Shown here piece by piece: positions 44,216 to 54,512 of a stretch of DNA of 64,000 nt. A program made the translations under genes and the position numbers. The stretch is from Phlebiopsis flavidoalba (Eukaryota > Basidiomycota > Agaricomycetes > Polyporales > Phanerochaetaceae): NCBI GenBank assembly GCA_035772785.1, contig JAOCPU010000010.1:620001-684000 (forward strand), in the 5' to 3' direction. Numbering within the stretch: the stretch's first letter is position 1; every line of letters starts with the position of its first letter. A model generated the notes under the pieces. That model was not told where the DNA came from. It saw only the letters and a program-made list of their open reading frames with translations, and made no database searches.

Positions 44216-45776
44216 TTATTTGGGTCGGTTATGAAAATCATGGGAGATAGTTCCCAATATCTCCACTCCAGAGAAATGTCCAAGAGCCTGAATAATGTGT
44301 TCTTCAAGCGCTGTCAGCAAGAAATCAGATAGTATAAGATATAAGGGAGGTGGACTCACCAGCACCGGCTGAGGATCAGTAGAATCGTCTGCCAAAAAGC
44401 GTATTTTTAGACCCGAGCCTGACAAGACTGCTCTGCGCCTGTGACAGGCAGTCTTCGAGCAGAGATGGATTGGATCCTGGGAGAGTAAACTCAAGAACAA
44501 AGGGACTCTTGGCTGCGTGTCGGATAGGACAGTCCGACGACAGTGCACGCGTTCGTCGGTCACGTCGCAACCGCATAGCAAAAAAATGCTCAGTCCTACT
44601 GTGTGAACGCAAAACCGTACGTGGTGACACGTCCGACGTGCTTAGATAGTCCAAAAATTGCCATGTTCCTGATTCTATTCGCCTCTCGAAGTTGATTTGT
44701 TGCCATTATTCGGCATCCTCCGGTTCTGTTCGACACTTGCGTCAACTTCCAGATCGCGGAGATTGGGAAAGGTGTGGTAAGGCATGTCCTCGCCGCCTTG
44801 AAAAAACATCGATCTGAAGTATAATGTCGTGTAATGGCTCGCAGGCAGTGTGTAGTTTCCGCACTTATCTTGGAAGCGCAGAGTTGTAGGTGGTTGATTC
44901 TGCTCTGGAAGCCAAGTGTGTAGGCCTTCATGATGGCAGCTGAAAAAAAATCCAAGGACTCCCAAACACCTGCGGCGAGTTGTTCCAAAAGATTCTGTTG
45001 GCGCTGGATGTCAGCTTTGACGAGCTCAAGATCTCCATCGTCGCGTCCAGTGAACGAGTACAACGTGAGCGAGCGGAGGTTAGGAAACGCGCTGTAAAGG
45101 GCTTCCGTACTCATGCGTTGAAAGCCACGAACATGGAGGGTAGTGACATTACGGTATTGAGCTCCGACACTATCAATGTCGGCCCAAGTGACAGTCAGCT
45201 CCCGAAGCGAATGCCGGAGTTGTCTGAGCAAGAACACGGGGTCGCCAGGGGAGCTTGAGTGCATTAAATAAAATTTCACACTCATAATTTCGATTGCACC
45301 CTCGAATTCTTGAGATAGAAAAGCGGCTGTAGAGGCGTATACGGCACCCAACGCGAGTGTGTGCAGCGATGGAAGAGAGGCAATGGAGCGCGCAATCTTC
45401 TTGTCGGAGAAGAACCCAGGGTTTCCAATGAATTCTAACGTATGTAAGTTCTTACAGCCGTTGAACATCGCGGTGATGACTGGAGAGGCCTTCTCCAAAG
45501 CTGAATCATCGAGACACTCCCGTTTGTAATTGCAGGAGAGGTACAGCTTTTGGAGGTGTGGAAAGGCGCGGGTTCCGTTTCGGATCATGAAGCAGCAGAA
45601 CCCGAAGAAATCGCTGATCCACGAGATGAAAATGCTGCCCTTGACGAGGTCTGCAACACCGGCGGCATACAGGAAGCGGCAAGAGCGCATCAACCGCGAG
45701 CGGTCTCCTCTCTCGGCGGCCGACATTATCTCCAGGAGAACGTCCCATGGGAATGTCGTATGTGCCGGCTGAGCAT
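44216..45776 (-). CDS. F-box-like/LRR family protein, copy H (best preserved)
   Basis: An uninterrupted 376-codon frame (45726-44596) covers most of the protein. An ATG at 45776 one frame away probably provides the true start, leading into T-F-P-W-D-V-L-L-E-I-M. The F-box-like signature is S-R-L-M-R-S-C-R-F-L-Y-A-A-G. Repeats follow: FPHLQKLYLSCNYKRECL, FNGCKNLHTLEFIGNPGFFS, SLPSLHTLALGAVYAS, LRHSLRELTVTWAD, YRNVTTLHVRGFQRM and FPNLRSLTLYSFTGRDDG. AYTLGFQSRINHLQL comes next. Near 44880 the homologous frame switches (SHYTTLYFRSMFFQGG, then T-F-P-N-L-R-D-L-E-V-D). A 3' part carries SNPSLLEDCLSQAQSSLVRL and, after an intron, a tail ending at 44216. It is arranged head-to-tail with copy G. Predicted role: substrate recognition in an SCF ligase (inference). 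Confidence 0.7.
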
Positions 45777-47717
45777 CTCCCTGAATGAAAAATGTTGTTT
45801 TAGTACGGCCACTGACGATACTGGTTTACCACGGCCGGACTCACTACATGGCTCGTCTGCAGTTCACTTGCAGTCCCGGCTCGTGCCAGATGCATACCGA
45901 CGGCCAAGTGGGGTGGATCACTGGTGGGATTCGACGCCGCCTGGTCCATATTCTGTTTCGTCTAGATCGATGCCCAGCACAAGCTTCGGTGCTTGATCCT
46001 TGTGCTTTTGCGGATACACGGAGGAAGGGGAAGACGAGAGAGGTTGATGGTTCAGTTGAAGTCCCACGGTCATTATTTCCGTTGATGGATGAGTCATTTC
46101 AAGTTACGTCACGGTCAACCGCGTCTAAGTCCAGACTAGAAAAGGGCCGCAGGCGGCAGAAACCTTGCTTCAGAGCTAGTTACCTGGAAACTTACCGCGG
46201 GAATATACTCTAATTACAAGGATTGTTATTGACAAACTGACTCGTCAGGTTTTTTACTCAGATAGGTTCAGATCATCAGACCAAAAAAATATTTTGCACT
46301 ACGGTGTTTGCTCTCAACATCCGAGGCTATCCCTTTTGACAAAGAAACAATTAATATATACTGATGTTCACAACATGTCAGTTTTACAGGTGTGTCTGCA
46401 AGTATGCATCTAACACGGCGTCATCACATGAACTGATGTGCATCGGCGGCGGCGCACTGATAGTGCTCTAGCGGACAACACGGACCCAAGCGCGTTTTGC
46501 GCGCACGTACGGCATTGACAGGTCTGTGTGCAGGAGACACGAATACTTCATCCTAAGACTCGCATCTGTCCCTCCATTGGTGGACTGGTCAGAATTGCTG
46601 CTGCTCTCGCGCCGCGCAGGGGCAGCCACAGCTATGTCGTGCACCTAATCTATGTCGACGAGCTACCTGGCCACGCACACAATGACCTGCTGCTGCTCCC
46701 GCTCTAGTGTGTGCGGACGCCGAATACCGGCAACATAGATGAGCGGGAGTGCGTCAGGTCTACGCGGTGACGACGCTGAATCACCGATACGCGTTGTCAG
46801 TGCGTCAGCGGCTGAGGGTAGTGGTGCCCACAAATTTAATTACTTGCTCTATGTTTTCGAAGAGTATCCGGCACCCATGGGCACCACTGCCGCGGTTCCG
46901 GGGGGACCTTCTCGTGCTCGTTGCGACGAGGCGTGGCGCATGAGATGACGACAATGCGCGTATGGTGGGTCCGGGCTGCTTCGCCTTCGTTGTTGCTCAG
47001 TGAGCATAGTGGCGGAGCCGAGGCATATGCGAGCGGGGTGAGGTGGACCGCGACGCGGCGAGGCTGCTCAAGCCTGCGGTCACACTCTGCGCGGTCACTC
47101 GCGAGGCACAGTATGGATGCGCAGGCGTCAAGAGCATTTGGGACCTGTGATGGCTGGAGGTCTTCAATGATAGCTGTTGGGTGGGGAGGAAACGTACCGG
47201 GCGCGAAGGTAAGTTGAATCAGACTCATGTAAACACTCGAGGGCACTTCTGGGATTGTAGTGGCTAAAGTGGCGTGAACATTGAGAAAAATGGTGTTCAC
47301 AGGAAGAGGTATAGAAAATATATATGTGGTACATAGTGACAAATGAGCTACAAGGGCAAGCTTAACATCTCTCGAACACGGGCGAACCGGCCCCAAATCC
47401 CGGTTCCAGGGGGAGCAGCGGAGATCAGCAGGACCCCGAAACGACGGGCGCCCTTACGAGAAAAAGTGGCTTCACAAAAGCACCTGAGAGAAACCTTGTC
47501 AAGCAAGGTAATCTTGTGCGAATTCGACGATAATCTGGCCACCGCTTCTTGAACGTTGAACATTGTACCCCGAAAAATCTGTAAATATCCTTGACTGAGT
47601 TCAGAAGAGCATGGATAACAACAAAGATGATCCGACGATAGCGTCAAAGCTTCATCTCTTGTCTGGTAGGTCATAAGTCCCAGAAGTTTTCGATACATAT
47701 CTTACTGGTAGATCGCC
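45777..47717. other. Gene-poor interval with one 186-codon ORF
   Basis: The minus-strand ORF 46836-47396 has a hydrophobic N-terminal part (S-L-C-T-T-Y-I-F-S-I-P-L-P-V-N) and a middle stretch VPNALDACASILCLASDRAE. It could be an orphan gene but no family is recognised. Plus-strand ORFs of 142-148 codons at 45550-46213 overlap each other and look accidental. A 46.2-46.7 kb stretch holds nothing obvious. Confidence 0.3.
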
Positions 47718-48897
47718 TCAGGACATGACATGCCAATGCTCGGACTTGGTGTGTATCAGAACTGGGACGAGTGCTACACTAGCTGCATAAGCGCGGTTGA
47801 AACCGGATACAGGTACTGCATGCGAGACGACAATTCTGAAATGGACTGTTGTTGAATTGTGGCGACCAGGCACATCGATTCTGCTTGATACTATGAAAAC
47901 GAAGCAGATGTCGGCATCGACGAAGAAATCCGTGAAGCCGGGCTTGGAAACTGCCCGTTTGTGAACCAGATCGGGAGGTACCGTTTGCACCATTTGTTGA
48001 CGATCTTCGCCGCTGCGAAGAGCACCGCTCACAGACTGGCTCACAAGCTCCACCCACTGTACTGTCACCAAGTAACAGCCTATCGTCGATACTTACTGCA
48101 AGAAGCACTGGGATCGTAGTCCCAAGCATACTGCCCTTGATCAGAGGCGACTTTCACGATCACCCACTTCGAAGGGCAGTCGCCCGCAAGGTGCGCCCTC
48201 ATTTCAACGCACCGCGTGCGGACATGTACAAGGCTTTTCCTCTGATGTACCTCAGTACAACAATAAACCGTTCCGCAAATTCCTCATTCGTTGGTCTATC
48301 AAAAACACGGGGTCGCGTTAGACGCGTTTTGGGGTTGCAAATCGCTCAACCACAAGTTCGCAATCTCGTTCCATGGGTTCTCGCCTCTACCCAAGTCCTC
48401 GAGGCCCGATGCGGATTCGCCACGAGAAACGCTTGGATTAAACATTATTCGATTTCGCGATAAGCGAGGAGGACATGGTTGCGATCGACGCACTGGACAA
48501 GGGCGACGCCGGTGCCTGCCAGTGGAATCCTATACACGCGGCATAAGGGTGTTACGCCCCGAATGTACAAGAAACGAGAGTCCAACAAGCGTTCATGTTG
48601 ATCCCAAGAACACGTGAAGGATCGCCGTTTGCTTGTGCCGTCCGTGCCCGCTCGCCAAGGTGGCGCAATAGCACCGCTGTGACAGCTGTGGCTACCCGGA
48701 TGCGGGACAAAAATAAGCTTCGCCTCCTGAGGCCTGAGGCTTGCCTGAGGTACAGGAAATCGGTGTTTAGAGCAGTGACAATCAGATCGGGTCGCTGCTT
48801 CACGGCAGTGCAATAAGCACACGCGCGGTAAGATACTTACAGGCTCGCAATGTAAGGACGACAGTGTCAGCGAGTAAAAGTATGCAGCATGGACCAT
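47718..48897 (-). CDS. Hypothetical multi-exon protein
   Basis: Coding-like pieces chain together on the minus strand. First is F-L-Y-I-R-G-V-x-x-x-x-R-V-Y-R-I-P-L-A-G plus ALVQCVDRNHVLLAYREIE (48445-48560). Next is N-P-W-N-E-I-A-N-L-W-L-S-D-L-Q-P-Q-N (about 48340-48400). Then GDCPSKWVIVKVASDQGQYA (about 48120-48185) ends at a GTAAGT donor. After a 37-base intron a 3' exon reads VQWVELVSQSVSGALRSGED, GFTDFFVDADICFVFIVSSR and V-P-V-L-I-H-T-K-S-E-H-W, with the stop at 47718. Small frame changes occur between pieces. I do not recognise the family; no signal peptide or TM helix is clear. Confidence 0.4.
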
Positions 48898-49024
48898 GAA
48901 ATGCTATTGGAAGAGATATAACAGTGAACAATACAAGAGTACATGGTATCGAGCCCATCCGGACATAAGATATGTTCCAGCAATGTTGAACCCGTCGAGT
49001 GATCGGTGAGAATACGAAATAAGA

Positions 49025-50093
49025 TCAGTCCAGCCCGCAACTACCCCGTCTTACCTTCCCCATGACCGCCTTGAGGGACCGCGCCGCCAACCCATCGCTC
49101 ACAAAACGCCTCCTGGTCCAGGACACCGTTCTCGTCGAAGAAGTTGTTGTAGCCATTTTGTATTGATGAACCGGCCTTTGCTCAGCAGTGACTTGCCGCC
49201 GCCTGAGGATGAGCGGACGAAGGAGAGCTTGAGTGTGAGTACGCAGGTGGTGCGTCGGGCTTGGATGGCGTTGAGTTAGAGCAGATAGTTATCGACGCTC
49301 AGTGACAATCTGCACAGGCCGAGTCAGAAATAGAAATACGAGCACCACCGGAGCGACGTACCCGCTTATCGAGCGTTTTCCGCCTTCCAACAAACACAAT
49401 GTCACCCTCAACGAAATACGCGTAGAGTGATTGGAGAGTGGTCAGCACAATGTACCTGTTTACGCAAAGGGTGGAAAGAAGAGGAGAGAGTCAGGCACGA
49501 TGAGGAGCACACGAGCACGTGTTGACTCACAAAATGAGCCTGCCCAGACAACAGGCTTGCTCGACTCAAAGTCGATCTTGTAGCGTATAGCCCGGTACAT
49601 GCGGCTACGATTACACTTGCATAACCAAGTCCAAGTCGGACATCGGTATGCGTTGTATATTTGCTTGAACAGGTCTGGCCGTCTGAGAGAAACTATATGG
49701 CACGCGACAATGTTGCATCATCACGGTAGAGCTTATTAGCGTCTGTAGCCAAAATGAAGAGGGGAGAATAGGGTGGATTCTTGTAGTCGCGCGCGGGTAC
49801 GGACAAGTCGTAGTATACGACGAACAAGGAGGTGGGGTAGCGGGCATAGGCCACGGGGAAGGACACGACACTCACGCGCTTCAGAGCCGTCGTCGCCAGG
49901 CATGACTGCATGTCTGAGCACGCTAGCCCATTGTTGACTTTTACTTCCTATCGGTCCACACTTGACAGCCGAGGTCGTGAAAGCGAGACCCTATATACTG
50001 CTGCTCGCCCGCCGCGTCGCTGTCTGTCTGGACTGTAGAGTCGACGTCCGCTGATGAAGCGCCGTTGGCCGACTTCCTCCCACGTACGGACAT
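49025..50093 (-). CDS. SPC2: Signal peptidase complex subunit 2 (SPC25 family)
   Basis: A non-catalytic ER-membrane subunit of signal peptidase. The start at 50093 gives MSVRGRKSANGASSADVDST and an acidic, disordered leader. Next, after a frame change, is K-V-N-N-G-L-A and C-L-A-T-T-A-L-K-R before an intron of about 190 bases. Then come R-P-D-L-F-K-Q-I-Y and THTDVRLGLGYASVIVAACT (first TM helix, about 49600-49650). YKIDFESSKPVVWAGS follows, then, after an intron, YIVLTTLQSLYAYFVEGDIV (second TM helix, 49395-49455), F-V-G-R-R-K-T-L-D-K-R and I-V-T-E-R. The C-terminal half reads T-L-K-L-S-F-V-R-S-S-S-G-G, K-S-L-L-S-K-G-R and NNFFDENGVLDQEAFERWVG after indels, ending near 49025. Two closely spaced TM helices and this motif order define the SPC2 family. 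It is divergent from ERG2. Confidence 0.83.
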
Positions 50094-50464
50094 TACTTTG
50101 GGTGATAGGGAGTGTGGCCGTGCAAGAAGATATGAGGAGTGAGAAGGGCGGGAATAGGAGAACGCGAAACCAGGGCTGATTTTGGGGAGGGAGGATTGTG
50201 AGAGAGAGGTGTCGCGGTCCTTTGCAGAGAAAGCTCAACGTGGCGGAGGCCGTTGGTTTCGGTTCGATAGGGTTTGATGAGCATCAGCATCACGCGCTTG
50301 TTACGCGACGAACCGCACTGAGCCGAACAGTCATTGATCCTGACTTACGCGTCTCGTACGAGCTCCATCACACTGCGTACAAAAAATGGGTCGACTCTGT
50401 GGCTTGTTCCCGACGCTCATCTCCTTGCTACTTCACGGACTGTCAAGCCTCTCGACACGAACAA
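50094..50464. promoter_or_regulatory. Divergent promoter region of SPC2 and ERG2
   Basis: This is a 371-base gap between divergent start codons. No specific operator was recognised; a sterol-response element was not found by eye. Confidence 0.45.
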
Positions 50465-51340
50465 ATGAACGGACATGGTGGCGAACAAGAACCAAAAGCG
50501 GCGAAATCCTCGCCACAAGCGTCGGGTGGATTCTTCAGGAAATGGTTCATACGCGCGCGCTGTTGCCGCTTTCTCTACGTGACCTGTCAGTATTTTGGAT
50601 TCCATAAAGGTGCGTTACTTGCCTGGAAATGACTATATTATATGCCCTAAACAAGGATACTTTAGAACCGTGGTTACGTGTTCGATCCGAAGAGCCTGCA
50701 TGAGCTTGCGCAAGCAGCCATCGCAGCCGCCCCGTCACCTGATGACACGGCCTTTATGGTCGAATACATCTCCACAAACCACCTCACCGAGACCTACCCC
50801 TCTACTTACAATTGCGTTAAATCCGGACACTCACCGAAAAATATGGGTGTTTCAACAACGCCGGTGGTGCAATGGGCGCGATTACATCATCCACGCTAGT
50901 TATCACCGAGTATCCCTCATCGTCTTTCGGTACAGGCACACTGTCCCATCGGCACCGAAGGACACACCGGCATGCATACTGCCGATGACTACTTCAATAT
51001 CCTCGTTGGCGAGCAGTGGGCGTTTTCTTCCAACCAAACCTGGAAATGGAGCGCTACCCTGCTGGCTCGGTTCACCACCTGGTCAGAGGCCAAATGAAGC
51101 AGTACAAAATGCATGAAGGATGCTTTGCTCTTGAGTATGCTCGAGGTGCGTGATTTATGATGCTTTTTCTCGCTCTTTCGCTCAAAATGCTGTTGTCAGG
51201 CTGGATCCCGCTCATGTTGCCATTCGGTCTCGCCGACATGCTCTCATCAACGCTGGATTACGTAGGTCTTTTATTCTATCATACTGCTCGCATTACGGCA
51301 CGAGAGATGTTTAGCAAACTTGCTGGTTGGCAAGATCTAA
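50465..51340 (+). CDS. ERG2: C-8 sterol isomerase (Delta8-Delta7)
   Basis: An ER enzyme of ergosterol synthesis that moves the sterol double bond from C8 to C7. The start at 50465 gives [20 protein letters not shown] and a membrane-proximal segment. An intron of 50-60 bases follows. The mature part is [16 protein letters not shown] (50675-50725), [13 protein letters not shown], then [13 protein letters not shown] (after removing an extra T at about 50847) and [24 protein letters not shown] (50955-50995), [26 protein letters not shown] (51055-51118) and [11 protein letters not shown] follow. An intron separates the last exon, [13 protein letters not shown] with the C-terminal T-A-R-I-T-A-R-E-M. 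The stop is most likely at 51338-51340. The ERG2/sigma-1-receptor family motifs are all present. Several 1-base indels occur. Confidence 0.92.
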
Positions 51341-51894
51341 AATTGCAATCTATTTGCCTTGGCTTATTCACGACTAATTAATTTCTTGGAGACCACATTC
51401 TGAGTTCGCTCGCCCCGACGTGGGCATCGTTGTCCGGCACTGTCAACTGCTATGCACTTGATCGACGACATGAAGTCCTGTGAGCAGATCAGAGAACTAC
51501 AACCGACTTCCTTGAGATTGGGCCCGTTTGGTAGATTTCTCGTGAGACCAGAAAGTGTATTAAAGTGTCGCAGCACGTCAGACATTGTCAGATTCGCGTG
51601 CGACCTTTTGTTGAAATATTAGAATTTGATTGCCATGTTCCATCGTTGATTCAAACGTACACATCAGAGGATTGTCAAGTCCGAATCGCAATTTCCGTGC
51701 ACAGAGATTTCTGCCTCGACCAGCCGTTAAACGCCACAACGGCTCCGACTAACTATTTCTGGACCGTATGACCCCACGTTATCATGCCAGATGTGCCGCA
51801 CCGCCATCCAATCTCCCTATTTTCACATTTGGTTGTTTTAGTACAACACTTCATGAGAGGTTACATTTCTTTTTCTCGTTTTCGAGAGTTCCGT
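51341..51894. other. Convergent intergenic region ERG2/HOM6
   Basis: It holds the 3' UTRs of two convergent genes. Short ORFs (73 codons minus, 68 codons plus) look accidental. Confidence 0.5.
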
Positions 51895-53231
51895 TTACAA
51901 GACGAGCTTGAGCAGGTCGCTCATGACGCCCATCGCACAGTGACGGCAGCACCCTCCCACACCGCTCGCCCCCTGCACCTTGGACGATCAGAGGCCGTGG
52001 GGCTGTATCGCTCAGTGTGGAACATCATGATGTTGTCCGAGCCTCCCAGCCAGGTAGTCGCGAATGGATGGGTGGCGGGGTACCTAATGTGTACGAGAGT
52101 TAGCTCGCTGTCGAGACCTAGGATCATCAACCGCAGACGCACTTCTCAAGGGTCTAGCTGCCTTGACGACACCCTTCTTAGCGGACGTCAATGACTAGGC
52201 CAACAAACCGGAGAACCGCACCCAGTCCTGCGCGCGCGCCTCATCTCTCAGCTTCTCGAACTCGGCATCGAACTCGGGAAGGCGGTCGACAAAGTCGGAG
52301 CAGCCTGACGCGACGGAGGCAAGGGCTCCCTCGGGCACCAGGAGCGCGTGGAGACAGAGAGGTGAACCCTCTGGCTCGTGCAGCGCAGACTGCAGGGAGG
52401 GGATGGAACGCGAGGAGGATGGCGAGCTTGCGCGCTACATCTGCGCCGTTGAGGTCGTCGCCGGGTTCGAGGTGTGGCTCCTGTGGAATGTTGAGATGGC
52501 GTGTAGACGGGGAGATTAGATACTCCCGACGGGAGGGAGGGGGGTGGTGTAGCCCTTTTCGCGCGCAATGCGCACGGACAGACGAGAAGGCGGGGCCACC
52601 GGGTTGTTTGCGGTGGAGAACTCGTTGAAGATGTAGCTCATGGTGCCCGAGAAAACACCCTCGATCTTCTTAGACCTATACACGAGTCGATATTATTTTT
52701 TCAGTGTTATGTATAATGCAAATATAACGTACCTTATCGCCCTGTCGCGACCAGATCCTTCAGGGTCTGCACGGTAGGCAAGCCCGCACCAGCAGTCGAC
52801 TCGTTCAGCCATCTCGCGCCAGATTCCTTGCTCGTCTTGAGAATCTCATCATAGAGTTGCTGGGTACCGGAGACCGAACGCCTTCTTGTTGGGGGTCACA
52901 AACGTGGACTCCACGCTTCAGAAATTCAGGTAGAGCTCCGCGACGTTCTGGGCAGCAGTGTTGTCTACCAAGACCGCACGCGGCAAAGTGGCGAGCTGCT
53001 GGGCAAGAGCCAAGAGGTCCGGAGTGGTGCTGGAGGATGCAAGAGTAGAAGTCCATGTGTCGGATGTCACGGGAAGTCCGCCCTGCGCGAAGAGTGTGCG
53101 TTTCGAGGAGGTGAGCGAGACGAGCTGGAAGGGGCGATGGTGATGGTACGGAAAGGAGTTGTGAGATCAGCTCAGAGCCGACGAGGCCGACGCCAACGAT
53201 GGCAACCGAGAGTGTGGGATTTTTGCGACAT
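51895..53231 (-). CDS. HOM6: Homoserine dehydrogenase
   Basis: Reduces aspartate semialdehyde to homoserine with NAD(P)H, at the branch to threonine and methionine. The start at 53231 gives M-S-Q-K-S-H-T-L, then the dinucleotide fold A-I-V-G-V-G-L-V-G-S-E-L-I. SLTSSKRTLFAQGGLP, LATLPRAVLVDNTAAQNVAE and LNFLKRGVHV follow, with V-T-P-N-K-K-A-F carrying a conserved Lys (about 52895). Next are WLNESTAGAGLP (52785-52820), G-T-M-S-Y-I-F-N-E-F (52615-52645) and GDDLNGADVARKLAIL (52430-52480), with the catalytic Asp/Lys pair. LPEFDAEFEKLRDEARAQD (about 52240-52290) follows. The C-terminus HPFATTWLGGSDNIMMFHTE and QGAGGGAAVTAMGVMSDLLK ends at 51895. Length (about 370 residues) fits the monofunctional fungal enzyme. 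One extra G sits after codon 8 and more indels follow. A TIR element begins 172 bases upstream. Confidence 0.92.
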
Positions 53232-53402
53232 ACTGAATCTGGAGGGGTGGAATACGACAGAGTCCTTTTCTCTCTTTCGAGGCTATGAAAGAGAGTGTGC
53301 GATGTTGGAAGGGCGAACGGATAGAAATCCTGAGGCGAGTCAGGAGCATGGTTCTAGAAGCGCCCAGCGTAAGTATTGCGCTATGCGGCCACAAATTGAA
53401 TT

Positions 53403-53483
53403 TATGAGGGGCCGATGGCACATTTAATATTAGCCGCGCTCAATTCCAGTGACCGCGGCGCTACTTTTGTAGGAACATCTAAT
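53403..53483 (+). repeat. Left terminal inverted repeat of the 776-bp element
   Basis: 81 bases identical to the complement of the right end. The match weakens but continues to about 53545. Confidence 0.88.
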
Positions 53484-54097
53484 ATGATAGAAATGACCAT
53501 GAAGGCCATGTAACTCAGTACTATAAATATGCATGACCTTGAACTAAGCTCTGTTGTGTAGTTATAGGGAGAATCATGTCGTGTATAGGCGGGGTTGTTG
53601 ACATGCCCCCGACTGGCGCTTATCAAAGCTCCCGCCCATTGCCCCTTTAGACCTCGTGCGCCCAGAGACGTCAGCACAAACTACGTGTACACGCTTGGAC
53701 ACTCGAAAGTGACCACGGGCGGGATTTCGAGCCGGTTGCTGAGCAGGGCGGGTGTATGCAGTAATGCTACAGCCACCTATTTTAGTTCAACGCGCCAGAC
53801 TTCCCGCGAATCGGTGGTATGCGAACTAGACGAGAGCTGGGGTCCGCTGGTGTCGGTGGTCACACCCGATAGCGGACTGGCTGGTGTGTTACAGGCGCTT
53901 GAATAATTTGTTCTGTCCTGGCAGGGGTCACATTGGGGTCACAGTCACAGTTGGTTCACCGAGTTACGCGTCACGCGCACGGGTTGCCTCTCCTATTATA
54001 GCACCTAGTCTCGTTATAACCACGGTTTTATGCTTGTCGTAAGGTCATGCGTATGTAAAGCACTGAGCTACATGGTCTTTGTCGTCAATTCTATCGC

Positions 54098-54178
54098 ATT
54101 AGATGTTCCTACAAAAGTAGCGCCGCGGTCACTGGAATTGAGCGCGGCTAATATTAAATGTGCCATCGGCCCCTCATA
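54098..54178 (-). repeat. Right terminal inverted repeat of the 776-bp element
   Basis: The exact complement of the left 81 bases, followed by the TGAATT duplication at 54179-54184. Confidence 0.88.
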
Positions 54179-54512
54179 TGAATTGGCTTCTATTCACGAC
54201 CCCTCATCATGTATGTTTTCAATTTCCTCAATCCCTCTTTCTTACTCACGTCGTTTTGATTGTACTTGGTAGCATACCATAGATTATATCTTAGAAAAAA
54301 CTTACTGCAACCCTATAGCCCACATAATAGACTTTCAGCTTCATCTTCTCGAGACAACAACGGCGCGCGAGGTATGTTTGACTACTTTATCCTTCACACA
54401 CGTTCTGTTACAATTGAAACACCTTTTAGTATAGTAAAATTGCGTCTATTCTGAGGATCGATAACCTGGCCAAGGGGAATGCTTCGCCCCGCCCGAAAAT
54501 ACAATATTCACC

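Larger units (their letters stand above)
53403..54178. mobile_element. Non-autonomous TIR element (MITE-like), 776 bp
   Basis: The first 81 bases (53403-53483, beginning TATGAGGGGCC) are repeated exactly in inverse at 54098-54178. A further 60 or so bases are inverted with scattered mismatches. The hexamer TGAATT flanks it on both sides (53397-53402 and 54179-54184), a target-site duplication. The inner part holds a 103-codon ORF (53595-53906) without transposase features, so the element is non-autonomous. The superfamily is not assignable from a 6-base duplication alone. It lies in the 5' flank of HOM6. Confidence 0.85.

Noticed and set aside
1060..45776. Repeat-induced point mutation of the F-box-like copies
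   Set aside because: Differences between copies include many transversions and indels, and I saw no clear C-to-T bias by eye. A dinucleotide-index calculation would be needed to claim it.
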